37,900 bases of DNA from Methanomassiliicoccales archaeon UBA147 (lineage in GTDB: Archaea > Thermoplasmatota > Thermoplasmata > SG8-5), in NCBI GenBank assembly GCA_002496385.1, contig DAJR01000045.1, forward strand, positions 29,112 to 67,011. The letters run 5' to 3'. How positions within the stretch are numbered: the first letter of the stretch is position 1; each line of letters starts with the position of its first letter. The position numbers and the translations under genes are program-made. The notes under the pieces were generated by a model, which was not told where the DNA came from, did no database searches, and saw only the letters and a list, made by a program, of their open reading frames with translations. Positions 25,539 through 33,235 of this stretch are shown here, one piece after another.

Positions 25539-26020
25539 CAGGGTAATCTCCATACCATGACGGAAAGCCTAGCCGCCCCAATATGTCCGTTCGTATCGGT
25601 GTTGATGCATGAACTGAATGCAGCTGTGTCAATCCCTGATGGCGGTTCTGATGAACACAAGAAGAAAGCGGAGGTCAGGTTCCCTGACTCTGTGTCGATG
25701 CATTGTATTCCGATTCGGTAACCGAGCCCAAGCATTGACGGGTTGAATTCCTCAATGAAATCATCTCCGGTGATGTTCTGAAGCTTGGAGATATCGAAGG
25801 TTCCCGGGTCTCCCTCGACGCAGAGGGCTTCAGAGTTGCGCACCATCCTCGCAAGTGTAAGACAGTCCTCCTGCAATTCATTATAACTATTATTCTGACT
25901 CCAGGAAGTTGCCGTATGTGCCACGCTGACAGAAAATAACGAGACGGCCACAAGGACCACCAACAAAACTGGTAGTTCCTCAAAAGCACCCGCAACTCCC
26001 GAATCGTTCAATTTACCCAC
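25538..26020 (-). CDS. Pilin-like single-pass protein, first gene of the set
   Basis: This 160-residue protein starts with a short segment (GKLNDSGVAGAFEELP), then a hydrophobic helix (VLLVVLVAVSLFSVSVAHT) and a beta-rich domain with paired cysteines (FFLCSSE, FSSCINT). A glutamate pair just before the helix recalls type IV pilin N-termini. The chosen GTG at 26020 follows GAGGAG at six bases; an ATG at 26119 in the same frame adds 33 polar residues and has weaker support. It leads a three-gene run coupled by ATGA overlaps and ending with the giant surface protein. No peptidase or motor gene is adjacent. Confidence 0.5.
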   Translation of the reverse strand: MGKLNDSGVAGAFEELPVLLVVLVAVSLFSVSVAHTATSWSQNNSYNELQEDCLTLARMVRNSEALCVEGDPGTFDISKLQNITGDDFIEEFNPSMLGLGYRIGIQCIDTESGNLTSAFFLCSSEPPSGIDTAAFSSCINTDTNGHIGAARLSVMVWRLP

Positions 26021-26196
26021 AACTCTCTCCTCGGCAATGAAACGCTGATGAGTACTAAAAGGTGTTTGATTTTGAAATGAGAAATCGAATGACCCGTTCT
26101 GAGAGATGTCGCGTTTCATATATTACGACCTAAAACTATTGCCCTGACGGGGGTGGAAGGGTTATTTTTCTCATTTCTGAGATTGCTGTGAAATAA

Positions 26197-26952
26197 TTAT
26201 GGTAATTGTTTTTGACATTTAGCACAAAACTTGTACTCGCCTGGGTTATTTGTGCCGCAATATGGGCAAAATTTTTCCTGATTAGAAGGAGCGGGCGATG
26301 TTATGGGCTGGCCCTGTGGCGGTGGTTGCTGTGGAGAGAGCGGAGGAGGGTTTTGCTCAACGTTGGCGGGAGCGTGCACTGGTGTCCCATACTTCAGTGT
26401 GATGCCGTTCACGCTTAACGCAATCTTCGCGCTCGGGTCGTTCTTGTTCGGGGTGAAGAAGGTGACGGCGGTCGCCGATCCTTCCTTCATCAATGAATCG
26501 TTTTCGGGCGTCCAAGGAAGTGTGATCGGTCCGACGAGCCAGACCGCTCCGAGTTGCCAGGTCGAATTCGTGTAGAACAAGGTTTGGGCTTTCCGGCGCA
26601 TGGCCGTCCCCTGTACCACGGTCACCTCTCTGGCTTTCAAGACCTTTTTGGCAGTCCAACGCGCGTCCAGTGAAAACAAGATTAGGGTTAGAGATACTAT
26701 GCTAGATATTAGACTTAATAACATAAATATATCCTTGTCGGCAGCAGTGTCAAAATCGTCATTTAAAATCATAAAAGCGCAGATTAGTGCAAAGAAAGAA
26801 AATGTCAAGAGTAACATCTTGAATTTTTTACATGGCGCTACAATTGCGGCCACCTCCTGTTCGGTAAACGGCCGCTTGGTCACCGTGAAATCTTGTTCGG
26901 AGGCCGGAGGCGCGGCTTGCTCATGATTGCGCTTGGATGCTGAAACTAACAT
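26197..26952 (-). CDS. Two-helix membrane protein with C-terminal zinc ribbon
   Basis: This 251-residue protein is of unknown function. After a charged N-terminus come two membrane helices (MLLLTFSFFALICAFMIL and FMLLSLISSIVSLTLILFSL), a globular domain of about 110 residues, a Pro/Gln-rich linker and a zinc ribbon CPYCG-x9-CAKCQ at the C-terminus. Soluble parts should face the cytoplasm. The start ATG at 26952 overlaps the stop of the upstream gene as TAATG; the frame is open to 27096, but that part lies inside the neighbour. Base composition is more AT-rich than the flanking operons, so transfer is possible. Confidence 0.6.
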   Translation of the reverse strand: MLVSASKRNHEQAAPPASEQDFTVTKRPFTEQEVAAIVAPCKKFKMLLLTFSFFALICAFMILNDDFDTAADKDIFMLLSLISSIVSLTLILFSLDARWTAKKVLKAREVTVVQGTAMRRKAQTLFYTNSTWQLGAVWLVGPITLPWTPENDSLMKEGSATAVTFFTPNKNDPSAKIALSVNGITLKYGTPVHAPANVEQNPPPLSPQQPPPQGQPITSPAPSNQEKFCPYCGTNNPGEYKFCAKCQKQLP

Positions 26953-27962
26953 TATGGCTGTCTCCATGTCATGTTGTTGAACTTGTGGTGCGTGTACCCC
27001 TTTGTTATGCGGTCTCGGCGCGCTGGACACAATACATTCGTGCAGAACCAACCCACAGTGAAGGGCGAGAGAGTTTCTTGCCCGCAATACGGACATCTCA
27101 TAGCACCGTTCGTTCCCGGGGCGCCCGAATAGTCATCTGGATAACCATCTGGTCCGTGCTGCATCGGGGCATCAGTAGGAACTAGGTGATTGTTGTCTAA
27201 CGATGGAACCTTTTGGAGTAGCGTACGATCGCCTGTTTTCGGAGCTTGCATCACGACATGAGGAGGGGCTAGGGGGCGGAAGGTGGGCATCCCGAGAGAT
27301 TGCTCCGGTGGGAGCAGTGACTGTGGTCCCGACGGAGCGGATGCTGAGGTTAATGAAGGGGCTGGCAAAAATGCCGCGCCTAATCCAGCGATGCCCGCCA
27401 GTATGGCCCCAGAGCCGATTAAGGTACTGGGCAATCCCAGAAAGATGTCACTATCGTCGCCGGTGTCGGGTGTTATACCGCCATCACTGTCACTATCGCT
27501 GCCGCTAGAAATTACTCTCTCTAAATCGAGGGTCCAGGTGTAAGTTACGCCGGTCGCTACATATGTTCCGCTTCCTGTCATCAGGTTGCCCGAAATAGTC
27601 GCCTTAAATACCTGATCGCCACATATCAGAGAGATTTCAGACCCGGATATAGTATAACTTATTGAACCAGTTGAAGTCACCCCTATGAAGTCACAATAGT
27701 CTTCAAAGCCAGGCGCAGCGTCTGTTACGTCTGATAATGTCGAAGTATGCGACCCGCTGCTGTCTGAATTAAGATGCAATTCCCAATCGTAATGATAAAC
27801 TCCAACATTGCATTCAAGAATCCAGCCCTCACCTGAAACGCGGGAGGTCCAGTCACCTGTTGCGGTCTGGGCATCCGCTTCGCTGCACGCACCGAGAATT
27901 ATTAATATAGTGAATAACGCTAGACATGGAATCCAATACACAAAACGCCTGCAATATGACAT
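26952..27962 (-). CDS. Putative lipoprotein/membrane protein with C-terminal zinc ribbon
   Basis: This 336-residue protein is of unknown function. The N-terminus has a signal helix ending in a lipobox-like LGAC at Cys26. A beta-rich domain of about 130 residues follows, then an acidic Ser/Asp linker, a second helix (LPSTLIGSGAILAGIAGLGAAFL, about 178-200), a Pro-rich stretch and a ribbon CPYCG-x11-CTNVLC. If both helices span the membrane, the beta domain is outside and the ribbon inside, a transmembrane sensor-like layout. Ribbons also end the overlapping downstream protein, so the two may work together. ATG at 27962 is the only good start. Confidence 0.58.
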   Translation of the reverse strand: MSYCRRFVYWIPCLALFTILIILGACSEADAQTATGDWTSRVSGEGWILECNVGVYHYDWELHLNSDSSGSHTSTLSDVTDAAPGFEDYCDFIGVTSTGSISYTISGSEISLICGDQVFKATISGNLMTGSGTYVATGVTYTWTLDLERVISSGSDSDSDGGITPDTGDDSDIFLGLPSTLIGSGAILAGIAGLGAAFLPAPSLTSASAPSGPQSLLPPEQSLGMPTFRPLAPPHVVMQAPKTGDRTLLQKVPSLDNNHLVPTDAPMQHGPDGYPDDYSGAPGTNGAMRCPYCGQETLSPFTVGWFCTNVLCPARRDRITKGYTHHKFNNMTWRQP

Positions 27963-28050
27963 TTATCGCTCCACAATCAGATGCATGTACACCATAATAA
28001 TGCTATCGCTGTGCACTGGCCGTGTATGATTTTCGAGCAGGCTCGGGCGT

Positions 28051-28312
28051 GTTTCTTATTTACTGAATATTTTTCTTTACAGCCCGTTCTGACGAGGCCA
28101 AGCCTCGTCAAACTTTATAGCTCACAAAGTTCGCTAAAAAGAGCCATCGCAGAGATGTGCAGACAAACCACATAGATTTTTCGAGCAGGTTGACCAGAGC
28201 TTTTTCTATTAATAAATTTTTCTTTTTGGCGACGGTCAACCAGCGGAGAAAAATCTTTCAAAAAGAAAAACTTCAGCGCAGAAAATCACAAAGAAAAATA
28301 CTCTACTAAAGC
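28051..28312 (+). repeat. AT-armed inverted-repeat element, long copy
   Basis: The left arm (28051-28078, TTACTGAATATTTTTCTTT) pairs with the right arm (28290-28312, AAAGAAAAATACTCTACTAAA). The interior includes a hairpin TGACGAGG / CCTCGTCA (about 28090-28107) and a second inverted repeat GGTTGACC / GGTCAACC (about 28189-28243). The arms recur in reverse order at 32516-32593. This explains the 370-base gap between the zinc-ribbon operon and the DUF2683 gene; no gene is seen in it. Confidence 0.6.
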
Positions 28313-28334
28313 ATATGCACCACGGCTTCCAGGC

Positions 28335-28517
28335 CTATCTGTCCCGGCCTATCCTGCTAAGGTACCCCGGCTTGAGCTGGATGCCGAGGAGCTCCTCCTC
28401 GAACAGCTTGACCACTGCCACTATCGCCTCGGATTTGTCCCTCAAACCGTATTGTGCCTTTACGATGTTGAGTATCTGATTGGTATGCTGGTCTATGTCT
28501 ATGATTGCTTTAACCAT
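28335..28517 (-). CDS. DUF2683-type small protein
   Basis: This 60-residue protein matches the archaeal DUF2683 pattern: MVKAIIDIDQHTNQILNIVK, then KDKSEAI and a C-terminal KPGYLSRI. The N-terminal strand and following helices resemble a ribbon-helix-helix antitoxin, and such proteins often stand alone or beside a toxin. No toxin partner is adjacent here. It is divergent from the S-adenosylmethionine synthetase gene with a 112-base gap, so it could bind that intergenic region, but this is only a guess. Confidence 0.75.
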   Translation of the reverse strand: MVKAIIDIDQHTNQILNIVKAQYGLRDKSEAIVAVVKLFEEELLGIQLKPGYLSRIGRDR

Positions 28518-28629
28518 AATATCACATTAATATCAAATGCATATCGTGTATATATTACTATGTTTTTCATGCATAAGTTATTTATCCATTCCCGCGATGC
28601 AACTCCAGAAATCATAGGAGTTGAACACA

Positions 28630-29826
28630 ATGTCAAGAAACATCGTTGTAGAACCGCTGAGCACGACATACATTGAGAAGCAGGACGTGGAGATTGTGGA
28701 ACGAAAGGGGATAGGACATCCCGACAGTATTGCTGACGGGCTTTCGGAGTCGGTTTCACGGGGCTTGTGCAAGATGTACATCGCCAAGTTCGGAAGGATT
28801 CTCCACCACAACACCGATGAATGCCAGATAGTCGGCGGGCAGTCCGCCCCGAAGTTCGGCGCCGGCGTCGTGCTGGAGCCGGCACAGATTATTCTGGTCG
28901 GCAGGGCAACGACCGAGGTGGATGGGGAGAGGCTGCCATACCGGTCGGTGGCGATAAAAGCCGCGCGCGAGTACCTCAAGAAGCACTGCTCCCACCTGGA
29001 TGTGGACACTGACGTGACCATGGAGTGCCGCATCGGCCAGGGTTCGGTGGACCTGAGGGGCGTTTACGAGACAGGGATGCTCCTGTCCAACGACACATCC
29101 TTCGGCGTGGGGTTCGGCCCGTACAGCGAAACTGAGAAGATAGTCCTGGAAACCGAGCAGTTCATCAACGGGCGCCTGAAGAAGAGCATGCCCGAGGTCG
29201 GCGAGGACGTCAAGGTCATGGCCGCCAGGATGAAAGACAAGATCCGTCTCACGATTGCGGCCGCAATGGTCAGCTCCGAGATACCCGACAAAAGTCATTA
29301 TATCAGCGTCATCAAGGAACTCGGGGACAAAGCCCTGGACCGCGCATGCAACTTCACGGACCGCGATATAACCGTGGATGTCAACACGGCTGACGATTAC
29401 AAGAAGGGAATCTACTACCTCACCGTGACTGGCCTTTCAATGGAGAACGGCGACGACGGTTCCGTCGGCAGGGGAAACCGCGCAAACGGCCTCATAACGC
29501 CCTACAGGCCAATGAGCATGGAGGCGACCGCGGGCAAGAACCCGGTTACCCATGTCGGAAAGATGTACAACATCCTCTCCCACAAACTGGCAAATGACAT
29601 TTACAACGAGATGAAGGGAAATGTCCTGGAGGTGCATGTGCGCATCCTCTCGCAGATAGGCGCGCCGATTGACAGGCCCCAGACAGCCAGCGTCCAGGTT
29701 GTCCTGGCGGACGGCGTCAAGATGGATAAGGTCAAGAAGGACATCACCGGAATCGTGGACAACAGCCTGGAGAACATCTCCGACATCACAAACCTCATCG
29801 TCAACGGAAAGGTAGCGACCTTCTGA
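28630..29826 (+). CDS. mat: Archaeal S-adenosylmethionine synthetase
   Basis: This 398-residue enzyme makes S-adenosylmethionine from methionine and ATP. It belongs to the archaeal MAT family, distinct from bacterial MetK: RKGIGHPDSIADGLSE near residue 26, HHNTDECQIVGGQ near 58, and GRGNRANGLITPYRPMSMEATAGKNPVTHVGK near 280 are family blocks. Length and motifs are complete. ATG at 28630 follows AGGAG by nine bases; a TTG at 28621 is less likely. The stop overlaps the DUF4443 start as TGATG. S-adenosylmethionine also feeds polyamine synthesis, which links loosely to the agmatinase gene at 36.8 kb. Confidence 0.95.
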   Translation: MSRNIVVEPLSTTYIEKQDVEIVERKGIGHPDSIADGLSESVSRGLCKMYIAKFGRILHHNTDECQIVGGQSAPKFGAGVVLEPAQIILVGRATTEVDGERLPYRSVAIKAAREYLKKHCSHLDVDTDVTMECRIGQGSVDLRGVYETGMLLSNDTSFGVGFGPYSETEKIVLETEQFINGRLKKSMPEVGEDVKVMAARMKDKIRLTIAAAMVSSEIPDKSHYISVIKELGDKALDRACNFTDRDITVDVNTADDYKKGIYYLTVTGLSMENGDDGSVGRGNRANGLITPYRPMSMEATAGKNPVTHVGKMYNILSHKLANDIYNEMKGNVLEVHVRILSQIGAPIDRPQTASVQVVLADGVKMDKVKKDITGIVDNSLENISDITNLIVNGKVATF

Positions 29827-30425
29827 TGAGCATGTTCGAGGTCGAACTGGCGAGCAGGGGCGGCGCGCCCCTGTTTCAGCCGTTCCACATACTGAAAGCC
29901 CTTTGGCACATACAGCAGCTCGGGCCACTGGGCAGGAAGGAGCTGGCCGGACTTCTGGGCATAGGAGAAGGCAGCGCCAGGACACTTGTATCTTACCTCG
30001 AGGAAAAGGGATGGGTTAGAACAGCCAGGCAGGGAATCTCGCTGTCGAAAAATGGGGAGGCGCTTCTCGAGAAAATTGGCCTCAAGGCGAAGGAGGTCCA
30101 TGCCGGAAACATCACAGTGGGAGACGTGGATTTCGCGATCCGGCTGAGGGGCAAAATCAATTCTATTTCTAATGGGATTGACCAGAGGGACGAGGCAATA
30201 AAAGTCGGCGCCTCGGGTGCCACTACGCTTCTTTTCAAGAGCCGGCTTGTATTCACTGACGGGTTCGATGTTTCCCAGACTGACGCGAGGGCCGCCAGAG
30301 TTTTAAAGCAGGACTTCGGACTCATTGACGGGGATGTTCTCATCATAGGCTGTTCGCCTGAAGCCGCTAAGGCCATGGACGGCGCTTTCGCGGCAGCGGT
30401 GCTTACGCTGGACAGGAATAAATAA
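29826..30425 (+). CDS. DUF4443 winged-helix protein
   Basis: This 199-residue archaeal protein has an N-terminal winged-helix DNA-binding domain (residues 20-80: LKALWHIQQLGPLGRKELAGLLGIGEG followed by RTLVSYLEEKGWV) and a C-terminal DUF4443 alpha/beta domain that may bind a small ligand (TTLLFKSRLVFTDGFDV, GDVLIIGCSPEAAKAMDGA). It starts at the stop of the S-adenosylmethionine synthetase gene and is probably co-expressed, so a regulator responding to a one-carbon or polyamine metabolite is conceivable. The ligand is unknown. Confidence 0.78.
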   Translation: MSMFEVELASRGGAPLFQPFHILKALWHIQQLGPLGRKELAGLLGIGEGSARTLVSYLEEKGWVRTARQGISLSKNGEALLEKIGLKAKEVHAGNITVGDVDFAIRLRGKINSISNGIDQRDEAIKVGASGATTLLFKSRLVFTDGFDVSQTDARAARVLKQDFGLIDGDVLIIGCSPEAAKAMDGAFAAAVLTLDRNK

Positions 30426-30480
30426 AAATTTTAAAAGGTGCTGGGGGCTGGCCCCAGCAATTGATTTTCAGATTGGTGGC

Positions 30481-31140
30481 TCACACATGCTTGCCGCAGT
30501 GCGGGCAGACCTGATAGTTTGCCTGTATCTGCTGGCCGCAGCCGAGGCACATCCTCATGCCGCCGTGCTGGGCGGCTGGCGCCGGGCCGGCCGGTTGTGC
30601 CTGCCTGCCGCAGTGCGGGCAGTTGTTGAAGTTCAGCGGTATCTGCTGGCCGCAGCCGAGGCAGAGCCTCTGCTGTGGCGGCGGCGGTGCCTGGCCGTAG
30701 GGCTGTGGTGCAGGTCCGTAGGCCTGCGCGCGGGCTGTATTGATGAGTCCGTCGAACTTCAGGTATGCAATCAGGATGATCAAGCCAATCAGCAATCCGC
30801 CGAGGATGAAACCGAGTATCATCCATATCAGCGTCTTGGACTTTGCCTGCTCATACTGGCGTGCATCGATCATCCGGTTGATTTCCTTGCAGTTTATCCA
30901 GATTATGAAGTCGATTATGGCCATCACGATCATCATTATCGAGAATATTATCCCGAATCCAAATGTGAATATCAGGAAGACTATGCCAGCCAGGATGAAA
31001 AGTATCCCAAATAGCAGCGCTAGTATTCCAGCTATATTCAACATGCTCTTTATAGACCCTGCTTCCGGCGGCTCCATCATGTATGGTTGCGGTGGCGGTG
31101 CGCCATATCCCGGCGGCGGGGGCTGATAATATTGTCCCAT
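30481..31140 (-). CDS. Membrane protein with two C-terminal zinc ribbons
   Basis: This 219-residue protein has a Pro/Tyr/Gly-rich N-terminus (MGQYYQPPPPGYGAPPPQP) and three or four hydrophobic helices (about residues 33-130). After a Pro/Gln-rich linker come two near-identical zinc ribbons CLGCGQQI-x8-CPHCG. This pattern is common in archaeal membrane proteins of unknown function, perhaps assembly or sensing hubs. ATG at 31140 follows GGAGG closely. The frame continues to 31230, but there is no site for initiation there. It is transcribed in the same direction as the next two genes upstream. Confidence 0.65.
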   Translation of the reverse strand: MGQYYQPPPPGYGAPPPQPYMMEPPEAGSIKSMLNIAGILALLFGILFILAGIVFLIFTFGFGIIFSIMMIVMAIIDFIIWINCKEINRMIDARQYEQAKSKTLIWMILGFILGGLLIGLIILIAYLKFDGLINTARAQAYGPAPQPYGQAPPPPQQRLCLGCGQQIPLNFNNCPHCGRQAQPAGPAPAAQHGGMRMCLGCGQQIQANYQVCPHCGKHV

Positions 31141-31298
31141 TTTTTTACCTCCAAATTTTTTATTTTCATTTATGAATTTGTTTGGTGGATAAATAGAATA
31201 TGGGTATATCAATATTGCGCTTGAAATCAAAAGTTGGAAAAAGGGAGATAATTTAAATGGGGAAAGGGGTGGGGCTTTCGCCCCATTGGACAGTGTGC

Positions 31299-31712
31299 TC
31301 AGTAGAATCCGCCGAAGCCGGTGAAGGCAGTCCTGACAATGTAGACTATCACCAGGATTATCACAACTATGGCCGCGGCATGGATAAGCCCGCTGCGTAT
31401 CTTCTCGGGCAGGTCGTCACGGCAGAGTCCCGATACCAGGATCAGCGCGATGATGACGATTATGCCGACGTCTATCGCAATCATTCCCAGGAAGATTATC
31501 GCTTCTTCGTAGTCCACAAGCCCCGAAGACACCAGGTCGAGCAACAGAAAGCCGACCATCAGCATTCCGGCACATAGGAACAGGAACAGGCCGATCTTGT
31601 CCTTGGCGATGAAGAACGTTTCTATGCCCTTCTTTTCGACAGGATATGCATGCGGCGGGTGATAAGGTTGGGCCGGTTGCTCCTGCTGCTGCGGATAATA
31701 TTGTCCAGACAT
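31299..31712 (-). CDS. Small membrane protein with Gln/Pro-rich N-terminus
   Basis: This 137-residue protein begins MSGQYYPQQQEQPAQPYHPP, very like the N-terminus of the zinc-ribbon protein at 30481-31140. It then has four hydrophobic helices of roughly 18-22 residues and no ribbon. It may be a partner or shortened paralogue. ATG at 31712 follows GGAGGAAAA; an ATG at 31727 overlaps that ribosome site and is rejected. The function is unknown. Confidence 0.6.
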   Translation of the reverse strand: MSGQYYPQQQEQPAQPYHPPHAYPVEKKGIETFFIAKDKIGLFLFLCAGMLMVGFLLLDLVSSGLVDYEEAIIFLGMIAIDVGIIVIIALILVSGLCRDDLPEKIRSGLIHAAAIVVIILVIVYIVRTAFTGFGGFY

Positions 31713-31818
31713 GTTATTTTCCTCCATTTCTCTCTTTGCATCGCCTCTCGGCGATACCTGTCAGTAAATGTACCTAATAGTATATTAATATTCCCCGGAT
31801 TATTAAATTGGAGGGTGT

Positions 31819-32478
31819 TCACGCCTTTGACAGCCTGTCCGCCCTCTTGGTGAGGTTGTGTGCCTCCGCCTCATGCATCTTGCTCTTCTCGAGAAGCGCT
31901 TTGGCCTTCTCCCGCTTCGCAGCGGACCTCATGGACAATTTGGCGGCTTTTGCGAGGTAGCTGCTCTCCTTGCTCTTCAGCTTTGCGGATTTGGCATGGA
32001 GCTTGGCTATCTTTATTCGGGCGCGCTCGGCTTTCCGGTCCTGCAGGAACTCTAAATCTTTTTGCTTGTCATCGGCCTTGGCAGTGGCATTCTTGGATTT
32101 TTGCTCGTAGGCCTCTGCTGTTCGGCGGGCCTTGCTGGCATTCTCGTTGTACTTGACCATTGCCGCTTCCTCGGAACGATATTTCTTGTACAGTTTTGCT
32201 GCATCGGAGCTGTGCCTGGCCGCTTGCTGGCGCAGCTTTGTTATGTCAAGAAGCTCGGCGGCCTGGTGCTTCTCCCGCCTGGTCTCGGTTATCTCATTGT
32301 CGATGTCCCGTTCAGGTTCCTGCGCTTGCGGTGATGGTTCATGGTAAGGTTCGGCCGGTGGCGCTTTGTATGCTGTCCCATAAGAGTTTGGCTTGCTCTC
32401 CGGAGCGGCACTGGTCTCTTTCACTGGCTTCTTCTTGCTGCCATAGAACACATCGTCGTCGTCGAGTTCTTTGTTCAT
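31819..32478 (-). CDS. Lys/Ala-rich coiled-coil protein
   Basis: This 219-residue soluble protein begins MNKELDDDDVFYGSKKKPVKE, has a Pro/Ser-rich disordered part to about residue 75, and then about 140 residues of uninterrupted highly charged helix (repeated KAxxxxxKA and SKARRTAEAYEQKSKNA patterns) typical of a long coiled coil. No catalytic motif is seen. The frame extends to 32655 through the AT-armed repeat at 32516-32593, so ATG at 32478 is taken as the start. It may be a structural or scaffold protein for the neighbouring membrane proteins; this is inference from position only. Confidence 0.62.
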   Translation of the reverse strand: MNKELDDDDVFYGSKKKPVKETSAAPESKPNSYGTAYKAPPAEPYHEPSPQAQEPERDIDNEITETRREKHQAAELLDITKLRQQAARHSSDAAKLYKKYRSEEAAMVKYNENASKARRTAEAYEQKSKNATAKADDKQKDLEFLQDRKAERARIKIAKLHAKSAKLKSKESSYLAKAAKLSMRSAAKREKAKALLEKSKMHEAEAHNLTKRADRLSKA

Positions 32479-32515
32479 TGCAAACCCCGGCCTGCAAGCG
32501 CATTCCGGAATTAAA

Positions 32516-32593
32516 GCTTTTCTTGAGTATTTTTCTTTTGACCGAGCTGCGCCGGCTCGGGCTCCAAAAGAAAAATATTCAGTAAACAAGAAA
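32516..32593 (-). repeat. AT-armed inverted-repeat element, short inverted copy
   Basis: The left arm TCTTGAGTATTTTTCTTTTG and right arm AAAAGAAAAATATTCAGTAA enclose a CCGAGC / GCTCGG hairpin. The right arm is the reverse complement of the left arm of the element at 28051, and the left arm matches that element's right arm, so this is an internally deleted copy in the opposite orientation. It sits about 40 bases before the coiled-coil gene start and may influence its expression. Confidence 0.6.
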
Positions 32594-32655
32594 AATCGCC
32601 CTCGCATGCTCGCTCGGTACAACACTGGCGCGTGGGCGCGCCAGGCCAACGCCAT

Positions 32656-32924
32656 CCATGTCTGGGAAGGTGTTAATCATAAATTTCACCGCAACACCCG
32701 TATTGCCAAAGATTGCAAATTGGCACCGGCCAAACCCATCATGCCTCGGCTGGATTATATCTCATTCTATCTGGAGGCCGGGGTTGTGACCCGGTTAGCT
32801 GGACCGGGTTGGTGACAATTAAGCTCATCCTTAGGAAACCTCGCCCGTGAGGGCGGGGAGGTGTTTAAACCGGCACACAATCCGGCTCCGGGGCTATGGC
32901 ACTCCACCACCGCAACCATTCATT
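32656..32924 (+). other. Hairpin-rich non-coding stretch with IS605-end-like hairpin
   Basis: No convincing gene is seen. Short inverted repeats follow one another: GGTGTT / AACACC, TGCCAA / TTGGCA, ACCCGGT / ACCGGGT (about 32789-32809), and a strong GC hairpin at 32839-32861 (CCTCGCCC, GTGA loop, GGGCGGGGAGG). The last, preceded by CTCATCCTTAGG, resembles hairpins found at the right ends of archaeal IS200/IS605 elements. No transposase or TnpB gene is present. Confidence 0.35.
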
Positions 32925-33179
32925 CGAGAGACGACAGGTCCGCGCATATATACAATAAATAAACTTAGCGGAGTTGTCGGGATCGAGGGCTTCACCATTA
33001 TCAATAAACAATCAATAGCCCGAGAGACGACAGGTCCGCGGATATAAACAATAAATAAACTTAGCGGACCTGTCGGGATCGAGAATGAAACTATTAGCAT
33101 TATGTAATCATTCATTCGAGAGACGACCGGTCCGCGGATATAAACAATAAAGAAAATAAGCGGACCTGTCGGGATTCGA
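32925..33179 (-). repeat. Three 63-bp palindromic repeats derived from the tRNA-Arg 3' end
   Basis: Copies lie at 32925-32987, 33021-33083 and 33117-33179, an exact 96-base period with two 33-base spacers. Each repeat has the arms CGACAGGTCCGC and GCGGACCTGTCG around an AT-rich loop (TATAAACAATAAATAAACTT). The right arm GCGGACCTGTCGGGAT is the 3' end of tRNA-Arg, and the third copy runs into the tRNA itself. The spacers also fold: GGGCT/AGCCC in the first and GAATGA/TCATTC in the second. Confidence 0.85.
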
Positions 33180-33235
33180 ACCCGAGACATCTGACTTAGA
33201 AGGCCAGCGCTATATCCTGGCTAAGCCACAGGTCC
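33161..33235 (-). tRNA. tRNA-Arg (anticodon UCU)
   Basis: Read on the minus strand: acceptor GGACCTG pairs with CAGGTCC. The anticodon arm is CTGGC-CTTCTAA-GTCAG with anticodon TCT. The T arm is TCGGG-TTCGAAT-CCCGA, and the discriminator base is G. The D arm (GCT/AGC around AGCCAGGATAT) is normal. The length is 75 with no encoded CCA and no intron. Its 3' end is the template of the palindromic array that follows. Confidence 0.95.

Noticed and set aside
27981..28175. Possible small plus-strand gene in the gap
   Set aside because: It overlaps the inverted-repeat element, has no ribosome site, and its peptide resembles the one produced by the other copy of the repeat.
32479..32655. N-terminal extension of the coiled-coil protein (about 59 residues)
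   Set aside because: It reads through the AT-armed repeat; a similar peptide arises from the other copy near 28050, so it reflects the repeat and not a protein domain.
32925..33179. CRISPR array (63-base repeats with two 33-base spacers)
   Set aside because: The repeats are long, fully palindromic and contain the tRNA-Arg 3' end, the spacers fold on themselves, and there are no cas genes or leader. The regular geometry comes from a tRNA-derived tandem repeat.
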